NCBI GenBank assembly: GCA_018398765.1 | Contig: JAHBMJ010000116.1 | Span: 1 to 32,500, forward strand | Length of the DNA stretch: 32,500 nt | Origin: Chromera velia | Taxonomy: Eukaryota > Sar > Chromeraceae | Direction of reading: 5' to 3' | Shown: positions 1 to 7,946 of the stretch, piece by piece | How positions within the stretch are numbered: the first letter of the stretch is position 1 | Layout of the letters: every line of letters begins with the position of its first letter | The notes under the pieces: generated by a model | The model's input: only the letters and a program-made list of their open reading frames with translations | Database searches by the model: none | Told to the model about the DNA's origin: nothing | Translations under genes and position numbers: made by a program

Positions 1-2
1 TC

Positions 3-461
3 GCTCCGTTTATTTTTTAGGGTACAATGGAGCACATCCAGAGAGTGTTCAAACGGTTTGGCATGCACACAGCAACGATTCGGTCACTGAATTACATTGA
101 TGATTTTCTGATAACAGCAAGCACAGAGAAAGAAGCAAAAGAGGCCCTGCAGCTTGCACTTAGAATCTTGGCACAGATGGGATGGAAAGTGAAAGAATCG
201 AAAACCGTTGAACCAACGCAGGCGTTGGAGTTCACCGGAATTGGCATAAACATGAAGAGATTGTTTTTGTATATCTCCCCGCGTAAGACGGAGAAGGCCC
301 TAAAAAGAATTGCTGAGCTGATGCAGGCAGCAGGGGAAGGAAGAGCGACCATTGCCCAAAGGCTTCAGACAGTGGGTCTGCTGAACCATCTGAGACTTAT
401 TGTGAGACACGGAGGGCAAAAACTGGCCCCGTTTTGGCGGGCGTTCTCACCAGCGGTATAG
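3..461 (+). pseudogene. Reverse transcriptase C-terminal part, interrupted (YR retrotransposon)
   Basis: The frame shows the end of an RT palm and thumb. An APFIF motif is encoded at 3-17, then comes an in-frame TAG at 18-20, then MEHIQRVFKRFG and the catalytic box YIDDFLIT near 94-117, followed by thumb-like helices (EKEAKEAL, RATIAQRLQTVGLLNHL). A second in-frame TAG lies at 459-461, and the same frame then continues without a shift into RNase H. The first TAG sits where family members usually have a residue such as Ser after the PFIF motif, so a point mutation is the simplest reading. The fragment begins outside the window. In an active element this protein copies the RNA genome into DNA. 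Confidence 0.85.
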
Positions 462-1442
462 CCAACGTCAAAGATGGAATGGAGAAAATGGAAAAAAGGA
501 GGGTTAGAGCTGAGCAAGGAGATGGTAAGGTTATTGAATTGGTGGGAGTCCGCAGTTGAAAAAAGACCAGTTAGGCAGTTATATGTGGCGCCCACCGGCT
601 GTCTAGATATGTGGGAAGCAGATTGGGTAGCGTCATGGAAAGATATCCCCCGAGGGGTAGCCGTGATCACAGGGGATGCGGCGGGGACAGGGGGAGGTGG
701 TGTGTGGAAAGGCAACCCTATTTGGTGGAGATGGTCGGGAAAGCAAGCAGCATGCTCGTCTAACTGGAAAGAGGCAAAGACGGTGGTACGATGCTTACAG
801 GCATTTACAAAATTAGGGGCAGGGAGCGAGAATGGGAGGATTGTGGTCCGCTCAGATAACAGCGTGACCGTGAGGATTATTAATAACCGTCACAGCGCAG
901 CCGCGGCCTTGGGAGACATTGTAGAGGAGATTCAAACGATTGAAAGGAAGGCAAAGGTGGAGGTCGTGGCAGTGCATATCCCAGGCGCCGAGAACACAGA
1001 GGCAGACAGTCTGTCTCGGATGAGCGGAGATGTTCACAGGAAAGAAAGGGTGACAGATCGAGTGTTAAAAGGACTAAGTCACCAGGCAAGCAGAGTACTA
1101 GGAAGGGAGGTTAGTGCAGTTAGGGGGACAAAAGAGAAGGGGGTGGAAGGCGTTGAGGTGCACGCACCTGCGGGGGACGAATATCAGTCGGCGATGAAGG
1201 CAGCCACAACGGCTCTTGAGCCGCGCATACTATTGGTGCCGCGAGCCGTGGGAGATTTATGGAGGAGACAGGGCGTAAAGAGCAGGGTTATGGAGAGGTT
1301 TAGAGTAGGGCACAGGCTGTTTGAGGTCTTACCCCCCGTCGCGTGTAGAGTGGCACATGGAGGGGACAGAGACGGTGATTGGGAATTCAGCATCATGCGG
1401 GGCCAGCCTATTGCGGAAGAGTGGGAGGCAGTGTTGTTTTAG
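462..1442 (+). CDS. RNase H domain of the YR retrotransposon (in frame with the broken RT)
   Basis: It continues the RT frame after the TAG at 459-461; the first ATG in this segment is at 474. The RNase H acidic residues are all visible: Asp in TGDAAGTG (about 676), Glu in SNWKEAKT (about 770), Asp in VRSDNSVTV (about 857) and the final Asp in NTEADSLSR (about 1007). The NTEADSLSR ending resembles the ADxLSR ending of DIRS-type RNase H. About 140 further residues follow without a domain I recognise. RNase H removes the RNA strand of the RNA-DNA hybrid during reverse transcription. The ORF ends with TAG at 1440-1442. Whether it is expressed alone or only as a fusion to RT cannot be told; a single stop separates them. 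Confidence 0.8.
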   Translation, partial: PTSKMEWRKWKKGGLELSKEMVRLLNWWESAVEKRPVRQLYVAPTGCLDMWEADWVASWKDIPRGVAVITGDAAGTGGGGVWKGNPIWWRWSGKQAACSSNWKEAKTVVRCLQAFTKLGAGSENGRIVVRSDNSVTVRIINNRHSAAAALGDIVEEIQTIERKAKVEVVAVHIPGAENTEADSLSRMSGDVHRKERVTDRVLKGLSHQASRVLGREVSAVRGTKEKGVEGVEVHAPAGDEYQSAMKAATTALEPRILLVPRAVGDLWRRQGVKSRVMERFRVGHRLFEVLPPVACRVAHGGDRDGDWEFSIMRGQPIAEEWEAVLF

Positions 1443-1772
1443 GGAAATTTCGGATAACCGCGGCGCAAGTCACAGTGTTAACGGCATGTAGAAAGTCAAA
1501 ACCGATAGAACCATCAATAGTGAACTTCAAAGAATTATAATGCAAAAGAGTTAGAAAAAGTGGACATACAAAACCTGATATATAGTAGGCAATGTTAGTA
1601 TAATTGCCATAGATTATTACTGAGATGGCAGAAATTAGCAATAGGGAGGGCATAGTCCGGGTATTAGTCCCAGCGATAGGCATAAGGGCAGTACTGATCA
1701 AAGTGCTAGACAAAGCATGGCGGTGCGCTAGCGAAGCGGAAACCGTGAACGGGTGCGATGCATATATCATGA
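1443..1772 (+). other. Spacer between RNase H and recombinase ORFs
   Basis: There is no convincing coding region on either strand. A short plus-strand frame (1625-1879) overlaps the recombinase frame and matches nothing I know. The segment is AT-richer around 1530-1620. In YR retroelements the recombinase is often a separate ORF, so this may carry signals for its expression, but none is recognisable. Confidence 0.4.
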
Positions 1773-2834
1773 CCGAATGCAGGGTCAGCTCAGAGGCAGG
1801 GAAGCAGGGCCAGGACGCTGTCACAGAAGGCAAAACAGGCAGGGTTCCTGTCACAGAGGGAGTTGGTGCTGGCCAGTGACAACAAGCTAGACCCAACACC
1901 AAAGGATGAGCTCGCGAAAGTGGTTGAGGAGATAGAGGCTGCAGCTCTGGAAGCGAGCACGAAGCGGCGGTATGAAGCGGCGCTAAGGAAGTTGGAGAGA
2001 TCAAACCCGTTCTTGTTGCCCATACGGTGTGCGCTGGATATGAAGATGGGGTTCGCGCATCTGAAAGGGCTGAAGGGGAATGAAATAGGAACGTTGAGGG
2101 GGGCGGTGAGATGGTGGCATCATATGCACAGGTACGAACAGCCGCCATTTGAAAGCGATAGCCTCCAGTATTTTTTTACGGGCTTGCGCAAGTTGGCTGA
2201 CAACTCAGTGAAGACGAAAGAGAGGCTTTCGAAAGAAGAGGTGTTGAAGCTGATAGAGTATTGGGAGGGGCAAAGGTCACTAGACGCCCTACGAAACATA
2301 GCGATTACGGTGTTGGCGTTCTTTCCAGCGAAGAGAATTGGGGAAATCTTGGCGAGAGGGAGGAAAGATTTCATATTGAGGGACAAAGCGAAGCCACCGT
2401 TTGTGGCTTGTTATATACATAGATCAAAGGGGGACAGGTGGGGCAGAGGCACGATGTGCCCGATCCCACTAGTAGGGACAGACAGAACGACACTGGGGCA
2501 AAGGATCTTGGAGTTCCTAGAGAAAGCCCCGAAAAGCGGGACACTTTTCCGGGCGACGGACACATATGGCCATCGGTGGGCAGAGAGGCCCCTCACGAGG
2601 GAGGCGTGGCAGAAGGCACTGAGGAAGGCAATCACAAAGTGTCTCCCAGAGAGGGAGTACACGGACTTTACGACGCACTCGCTGTGTAGAAGTGGGCATA
2701 CAGCAGCGAGGAAAGCGAATCTGCCGGTAGACGTAGCGGTCGATATCCTGGGGCACAACAGTGTGAATGCATGGATGGCGTATGCAGCAAGAGAAGTAGA
2801 GGAAATTGTAGGACATATTACAAGCATGTGTTAG
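1773..2834 (+). CDS. Tyrosine recombinase (YR) of a DIRS/Ngaro-type element
   Basis: The frame is open from after a TGA at 1770-1772 to TAG at 2832-2834. It has no early ATG; the first ATG-encoded Met lies well inside (MKMGFAHL), so the true start is unknown. Numbering here runs from the TTG at 1863 (323 residues). An N-terminal SAM-like helical domain (about 15-115) precedes the catalytic domain. Box I Arg158 is in AKRIGEIL, the beta-hairpin Lys189 is in RSKG, His272 is in THSLCRSG, His298 is in ILGHNS and the nucleophile Tyr307 is in AWMAYA. The HxxR Arg is Cys275 (TGT at 2685-2687) in this copy, with Arg at the next position. The enzyme would insert circular cDNA by site-specific recombination. 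The substitution makes this copy probably inactive unless Arg276 compensates. Confidence 0.88.
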   Translation, partial: PNAGSAQRQGSRARTLSQKAKQAGFLSQRELVLASDNKLDPTPKDELAKVVEEIEAAALEASTKRRYEAALRKLERSNPFLLPIRCALDMKMGFAHLKGLKGNEIGTLRGAVRWWHHMHRYEQPPFESDSLQYFFTGLRKLADNSVKTKERLSKEEVLKLIEYWEGQRSLDALRNIAITVLAFFPAKRIGEILARGRKDFILRDKAKPPFVACYIHRSKGDRWGRGTMCPIPLVGTDRTTLGQRILEFLEKAPKSGTLFRATDTYGHRWAERPLTREAWQKALRKAITKCLPEREYTDFTTHSLCRSGHTAARKANLPVDVAVDILGHNSVNAWMAYAAREVEEIVGHITSMC

Positions 2835-3156
2835 GGAAACGCTAAGCCCAAAGAAGCTGCGCTACGCAGCGGGGAAAAAGCAGACCCAAAGAATGTTGTG
2901 GCAGACAGTGATTAATCATGTGCATGTCATTGATGACGTACAGCAGATGAAGTTAGACACTAAGGTACACATAGAACTTACTAAGCTACTGTCTCAGTAG
3001 AGGGACGTGGGCTAGTCACGTAGCGGGAGATGGATGACGGCCGGGGCCAAGCCGCCCAGCTAGCCGCCCGGCTGCTAGCTCCACGGTCACCCCGGGCTCA
3101 GCCCGGCTGGTACGCTGCGGTGCGATGGTAGTCTTCTTCGCGGGGTTGTGGGGGTG
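2835..3156 (+). other. Non-coding region 3' of the recombinase
   Basis: No gene is seen. It is GC-rich from about 3000 on, with short palindromes (for example CCGGGC-TCA-GCCCGG near 3093-3107). It belongs to the retrotransposon's 3' untranslated region. Confidence 0.5.
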
Positions 3157-3362
3157 TGGGGGCGGACCCTTGGAGCCAGATCTTATCTACGCCAGCGGCA
3201 GAAAGGGGGCGGGGAGCCCAGCTGAGCGCAGATAGTGAGCACGGGCCGAGCCTGACCATGCCTGGCAAAACCAGAGTATGGGCAGGAAACCTACACATAT
3301 GTAAGATCACAGGGAGGACAGGGGCAGTAGCAAAGGAGGAAAGAGGAGTGTGGAAGCTGAAA
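3157..3362 (+). repeat. 206-bp direct repeat, copy 1 (candidate B1 of split direct repeats)
   Basis: It is near-identical to 3878-4083 at a constant offset of 721 bp; only a handful of substitutions were seen by eye. Both start around TGGGGGCGGACCCT and end at GTGGAAGCTGAAA, after which they diverge completely. YR elements of the PAT/Ngaro type carry split direct repeats arranged A1-ORFs-B1-A2-B2, which the recombinase uses; this copy sits where B1 would lie. Confidence 0.85.
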
Positions 3363-3877
3363 TGGGAGTTCACGCGGAGCCAGACCAAACCAGACAATGG
3401 AGCGGGAACGCAGTTTCAGCTGGAACGAACTGCACGTGCGTACGTGCGCAGGCCGGGGTCGGGCCCTGAGGCGTGAGCGCGACTAGACGCTGATTGCGTC
3501 ATGCAGAGAATCGCCGCGGACAGAGAATTGGCGAGAACCGAATAATGACAAAAAGGAGACGGGAATAGCAAGGAGAGACAGCAAAGAAATAGACTAACAA
3601 GAAGAGAGCAAGCTGTAAAAGAAAGAGACGGCAAGCGAGACGGCCTAAAAGATTGTCAAAAAGTGAATCGGTGCATGTTTTTTTTTACCTACGAAAAACC
3701 GGAATCGATGGAGGGGTAAAAATGAAAGAACGACCGAGGATTTCGCGTTTGAGGGACCGAACTGACGCCCGCCCACCCTCCCCTGGAGACTCGGCCGGCC
3801 TGCCTCCGGGCGGCCCGGCATATAACGAGTCCGCCAGCGGAAGGACGTAGCCTGATTCGTCGGCCTACCTCGGGGCA
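3363..3877 (+). other. Spacer between the direct repeats (candidate A2)
   Basis: These 515 bp contain no convincing gene. It includes GC-rich palindromic DNA (CCGGGCGGCCCGGCAT at 3806-3821) and an A-rich stretch at 3560-3740. If the element has the A1-B1-A2-B2 plan, all or part of this should be repeated at the element's left end, outside the window. Confidence 0.45.
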
Positions 3878-4083
3878 TGGGGGCGGACCCTCGGAGCCAG
3901 ATCTTATCTGCGCCAGCGGCAGAAAGGGGGTGGGGAGCCTAGCTGAGCGCAGATAGTGAGCACAGGCCAAGCCTGACCATGCCTGGCAAAACCAGAGTAT
4001 GGGCAGGAAACCTACACATATGTAAGATCACAGGGAGGACAGGGGCAGTAGCAAAGGAGGAAAGAGGAGGGTGGAAGCTGAAA
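3878..4083 (+). repeat. 206-bp direct repeat, copy 2 (candidate B2)
   Basis: It is the second copy of 3157-3362. Its right edge (…GCTGAAA at 4083) is the best estimate of the retrotransposon's 3' end, because the sequence changes character immediately afterwards. Confidence 0.85.
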
Positions 4084-4119
4084 GAATTAAACCATTTTCC
4101 CCGTCGTCATGCATTCGCT

Positions 4120-4266
4120 TGTGCTGTGCGGCGGGCCATGGCGGGCCATGCACCTTGCGGCGCGTGGCCTTGCGCTGGCCGCGGCCCCGCTGGCCGCGGC
4201 CCAGGCCGGGCCGCGGCCGCGGACTCCGCGCGCGTGCATTGAACATGCATGCATGCATGCATGCAT
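4120..4266. other. Very GC-rich palindromic island ending in an (ATGC)n run
   Basis: Repeated GCGGGCCATG and GCCGCGGCC palindromes run from about 4130 to 4220, followed by GCGCGCG and a TGCA-tetranucleotide run at about 4243-4266. There is no coding potential beyond chance frames. It lies between the retrotransposon end and the membrane-protein gene. A similar GC island with ATGC repeats occurs at 24781-24925. Confidence 0.6.
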
Positions 4267-4485
4267 CCTTGCAACACATGCCGCAACACATTCATGGAGA
4301 GGATCTCCTCTCTATTGAGCTGTGACCCTCATCCTGTCAGACTCTGGGATACTCTGGGTGTCTCCCGATTGATCCCATGTATTAATACATGAGTTTGCGA
4401 GTTGATGAACAGGGTCGTACATACGGGACATCCGAATGAATGAAACCATGCGTATGAAGCTCCTTTTCAGAGCTGTTCAATGGCG

Positions 4486-4494
4486 TATATATAT
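4486..4494 (+). promoter_or_regulatory. TATA-like element upstream of the membrane-protein gene
   Basis: A TATATATAT run lies about 165 bp before the ATG at 4659, with no competing gene between. This is suggestive only; core promoter rules of the host are unknown. Confidence 0.25.
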
Positions 4495-4658
4495 GAAACT
4501 GGAGCTTGTCTTTCGATTCAATGTGGCTGAAAGTTCTTTTCTGACACCTCTGCCATTTGCATCCGTTCCATAGATTTTTCCCACTCCTCATCTATGTACG
4601 CCGTGGGGTGAATCGGTTGTCTTGCAATCGCACAGCGATCACAAAGCAACGGGCGGGA

Positions 4659-5504
4659 ATGCTGCAAGTTACCCTCCGCCCGCGTGTGGCCTATCTCTAT
4701 CGTCTTCTTTCAGAGGTCGGCCTAGAAGTTTTCAACCTACTTCTGGCAATCAGCCAGCTCGCTGCCTGCCCAGGCTTTCTGCCCAGTGCAGCAAAGGACT
4801 ACTACGTGACAGCCTGCTGGATTTTCTTCTGTTCGAGCGTGACTTCGACAGCGCTGATGTTACACGCCGCCATCGACTCGTACCACCACATTCACCATCT
4901 CCTGCCTGCCCTCCGACAGGAACGCGGAAATGCCGAGCTCGAGTTTGAGGAGTCTGTGCTGTACACGCTATCGTCCTTGATGTTTGCTGCGGGAAGTATT
5001 CTGTTTCTACCCGAAGTTTATGAGACGGACGAGCGCACTTACCTGACGGCAGGAACGTGGTTGTTCTTCTTCGGCTCCTTGCTGCTGTGGCTGGCCTCGT
5101 TTTTGAACTCTCTGAACGTGTATGAGGTCGGACCGTGGTCGTTGCAGCACCCGTCCGTTAAGGTGGGCACGATCTCCCTGATGATCACGCAGTTTGGGTC
5201 CATCTGCTACGCTGTCGGCTCGGTCGGTTACTTCCCCCAACTGGCCAGCGACACGCCCACAGAGTGGAACATCGTTGCGTTTGGGACGATCTTTTACGTG
5301 GTGGGGGCCTCTGCATACGTGCTGTCGGCGTTCTTGACTGTAGTTGTAGCGCTGATCAAGCATAGCGACGCGGTCAAGGTTGCAGCACACAAGCGAAATC
5401 TGGTCGCCCACGGTGCTGCAATCGCCTTGTTGTTTGCAAGCCGCCCAAGACTACACAAGTCCCTTCGTACAGATGGTTCGACAGTGGCACTTGCAGCCGA
5501 CTGA
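4659..5504 (+). CDS. Six-pass membrane protein with three tandem YrhK-like hairpins
   Basis: The product is 281 residues in one exon, starting at the first in-frame ATG. Six hydrophobic segments are seen at about 18-40, 47-71, 100-120, 129-150, 170-192 and 204-233. They form three hairpins. The first helix of hairpins 2 and 3 ends in a related motif: AAGSILFLPEVY (about 110-121) and YAVGSVGYFPQLA (about 184-196). Hairpin 1 has the weaker ACPGFLP at the same place. The second helix of hairpin 2 carries FFFGSLLLWLASFLN. The helix-GS-LP-turn-helix pattern resembles the small bacterial YrhK domain, here in triplicate; no function is established. A short basic tail follows the last helix. An upstream non-coding exon cannot be excluded, and no frame disruption is seen. 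Family assignment comes from motif memory only. Confidence 0.7.
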   Translation: MLQVTLRPRVAYLYRLLSEVGLEVFNLLLAISQLAACPGFLPSAAKDYYVTACWIFFCSSVTSTALMLHAAIDSYHHIHHLLPALRQERGNAELEFEESVLYTLSSLMFAAGSILFLPEVYETDERTYLTAGTWLFFFGSLLLWLASFLNSLNVYEVGPWSLQHPSVKVGTISLMITQFGSICYAVGSVGYFPQLASDTPTEWNIVAFGTIFYVVGASAYVLSAFLTVVVALIKHSDAVKVAAHKRNLVAHGAAIALLFASRPRLHKSLRTDGSTVALAAD

Positions 5505-6540
5505 CGCATATACAGGCATGACATTTTGCAGATACAAACCTATGCGTACCTATGCGTGTGGGTACCCATCTACAAACAGTGCATGCATTCTATCAAAATT
5601 AAGATTGAGAACTAGAATTAGATGCAAGCCAGAGTGAAGTTTCGAGTGAAATGAGTCACTATCAGTGACAATCGGTCACTAGATCTGTCGTTTCTATTAA
5701 TCAATGAATTGACTATAAGCCGGTGGAGCCACGTTTCTGGCAGTCTTGGCAGTCCATAATTTTCCACAGAAGGGTCAGTTCTCACTGTGAGAGTCTCGGA
5801 CAGAGCTTCGCCATATGGTTCATTCTTGTCTGTGCGTAGGGTTTCTCCAAGAAACAGAAGGGTCGATTCTCGCTGAAAGTGTCACTGCGTGTTCTGTACT
5901 GCTCCGACCCTATTCGTCAGAAAGCAGCCAGAATCTATATATAAGGATCTCTAAGGGACCTAGTCGTAGGCAGAGATAGGACGTAAGCCCCATATAGCAT
6001 AAGAGTCTAACGTTGAGTACTATGTTCAGTACTGTTTGCAGGTTGATTTTCTCGAAAGGAATTGTTTTCCAAAAAATGTAGAACTGTCGATCTGATTTTG
6101 CCAGAAGTGTCACTTAGATTTCTTGATCTTGATTTGTTGATTGAAAGACTTTGTGTTGCTTTTAAGTCTTTCAAAATTAAAGTCTTTTACGCATGCGATA
6201 GTCCAACTTCGGTGTACTTCGGTATGGTACAAGCGATGGCTTGCTAGCTAGCTCGACGTTGGCTTAGCATGATTTTATCTCTACATGGCTCGAAGGACTT
6301 TTACTCGAAAGACTTGATCTTAGTGTGACTTGAAAGACTTTAGCTTAGCCTTGCTGAAAGACTTTAGCTCGGCCTTGCTCACTGCATAAATTCCATATTA
6401 GTTCATACTAGAGCTTCATATGGCTTGATCGGGTATTTTTATATTGTTCGGTCGGGTATTATTCTAAATCTAGACTTTTTAGTACTTAGGGTCTAGGTAT
6501 TTTCCTTTTTCAAAGTTTGGGACTCCACTACTATGTAACA
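5505..6540. other. Intergenic region with degenerate GAAAGACTTT repeats
   Basis: No convincing gene is seen. Between about 6140 and 6370 the motif GAAAGACTTT recurs in direct and inverted form, in places as a degenerate unit ending TAGCTYRGCCTTGCT (6335-6380). The rest is unremarkable, moderately AT-rich DNA. Confidence 0.5.
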
Positions 6541-7171
6541 CCGCAAAAATCCCATAGACCCCCCCAGTTTGTCTGCAAAAATCCTATAGAACCCCCCCAG
6601 TAACCTCCCTGAACCTAAGTGCCACTTGAAAAAATATAATCAAGATCATCTCTATCTGCAGCATTTTTTTTTAAGAGACCGTCCACGCCTGCGGCGTAGA
6701 CGGTCAAGAGACCGTCCAGATATGCGGCTTTGGCTTTCAAGATACCATGAATGATCCGCACCTGCGGTGCGGACTTTGAAGCTTATTCGAAAATGCGGCT
6801 TAAACTTTTAAGTGGTAGTTAGGTTCAGGGAGGTCCCCCTAGCCTGTCCGCAAATATCCCACAGACCCCTCTACTCTGTCCGCAAAACCCCCCACATTGT
6901 CCGTAAAGATCCCACAGACCCCCCTACTCTCTCCACAAAACTTCCCCACACCCTCCCACTTTGCCCGCAAAGATTCCACAGACCCCCCCATTGTGTCTGT
7001 AAAACTCCTATAGACACCCTCACTTTGTCCACAAAGATCCCACAGACCCCCTACTCTGTCTGCAAAGATCCCACAGACCCCCCCCCTCTATCCGCAAAGA
7101 TCCCACAGACCCCCCCAATCTGTCCGCAAAACTCCCACAGACCCCCCTACTTTGTCCGCAAAGATCCCACT
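6541..7171 (+). repeat. Minisatellite of 25-27-bp units, split by an insertion
   Basis: The unit is approximately TCCGCAAAGATCCCACAGAC followed by a run of C and a few variable bases. About two units lie at 6541-6600 and roughly a dozen at 6835-7171. The array is interrupted exactly by the inverted-repeat element at 6603-6834. A 135-residue frame across the array (6812-7219) is a repeat artefact rich in Pro and Thr. Confidence 0.85.
6603..6834. mobile_element. MITE-like element with ~28-bp terminal inverted repeats
   Basis: The left end 6603-6632 and the right end 6806-6834 are inverted copies (outer part ACCTCCCTGAACCTAA versus TTAGGTTCAGGGAGGT exactly, then a few mismatches). The 232-bp element has no ORF. 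Inside are two hairpins with the same apex: about 6678-6706 (GACCGTCCACGCC-TGC-GGCGTAGACGGTC split around TGC) and 6754-6774 (TCCGCACC-TGC-GGTGCGGA), each followed by an ATGCGGCTT motif. It sits inside a minisatellite, so the insertion is younger than the array. A target duplication cannot be defined in the C-rich flanks. Confidence 0.7.
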
Positions 7172-7328
7172 GAAAAAGATGGTATACTCGGCATGCACGC
7201 ATACTTTGATCCATCTTAGCGCCACTGTTTGTGAAACTCCCACAATGCTACGCAGGTGTTATGCAGGAAAAATGTTTCAACTGGGGCCTCAATGGGCGTA
7301 ATTGATGGGCTGCCCTCCGTGGCTAGCT

Positions 7329-7450
7329 GTAACTGGGTACCCCCCAACCTGGTTACAAAATGACGGTCCCGTAAAGCAGAACTCCCAATTGATTAAGGCT
7401 TGCACTATGTAACTGGGTACCCCCACCCAGTTACAAAATAACGGTCCCGA
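7329..7450. repeat. Two copies of a ~42-bp palindromic repeat
   Basis: At 7329-7371 and 7409-7450 the same block occurs: GTAACTGGGT, a C-rich loop, an inverted ACCCAGTTAC (perfect in the second copy, two mismatches in the first), then AAAATRACGGTCCCG. They are spaced 80 bp apart. Each would fold as a 10-bp hairpin. No gene is nearby except the 5' flank of the gene starting at 7947. Confidence 0.65.
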
Positions 7451-7946
7451 TACGCAGCCCGTACAGAGCCGTGATACACTTACTTTTGTGGAGGGTGAGT
7501 GCCTTGCAAGGAATCCGAAGATTCCGAAGAAAATTGCATCTCATGCAACATCATGCAACACTACAGCGTCTGCGCAATCCATGCATTTATACACACGGAT
7601 CGAGGGAGATTACAGAACGGATCGAAGTTACAGAACTGGGCCGTCAATCCGACAACTTCCAGAAGCAATTGCAGTGGACCGTAAGCCAAAGCGCAGTAAC
7701 GTCCTTCACCTCTTGAGTGGAGAGGTTACAGATGGTTACAGGTGTGTGGTGGTCTCTGAAGGACGTATCATTGGGCAGGTAGACAGAGTCTCTTTCTTTT
7801 TGCTTTGCTCGAGCATTCGAAAACAAAGTTTACCTGAGGTTGCAGAAGATAAATAAGTGGTCTTCTCTTGTGAGTGAGAGAAGATCTTTTCTTTCAACTT
7901 CTTTTTGTTCGGTCTAGATGTTGCATTGAGTGGTGTAGGAAAAGAA
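7451..7946 (+). other. 5' flank, possible untranslated exon or first intron of the next gene
   Basis: A 122-codon frame at 7488-7856 has no recognised motif. A strong-looking 3' splice site (pyrimidine tract ending GTTCGGTCTAG at about 7917) lies 30 bp before the ATG at 7947, so the mRNA may carry an upstream exon here. A candidate donor follows GGGCAG at about 7778, but the joined frame does not close, so I do not assign coding. Confidence 0.3.

Larger units (their letters stand above)
1..4083 (+). mobile_element. 3' portion of a DIRS/Ngaro-type tyrosine-recombinase retrotransposon
   Basis: Reverse transcriptase, RNase H and a tyrosine recombinase lie in this order on one strand, followed by two 206-bp direct repeats (3157-3362 and 3878-4083). 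This combination defines YR retrotransposons (DIRS, PAT, Ngaro), which integrate with a recombinase instead of a DDE integrase. The 5' end, including any gag-like ORF and most of RT, is outside the window. The 3' end is placed at the end of the second direct repeat, where similarity between the copies stops. The copy is decaying: two in-frame TAG codons interrupt RT-RNase H, and a catalytic residue of the recombinase is substituted. Confidence 0.85.

Noticed and set aside
6812..7219. 135-residue Pro/Thr-rich protein
   Set aside because: It is a translation of the 25-27-bp minisatellite and starts inside the inverted-repeat element.
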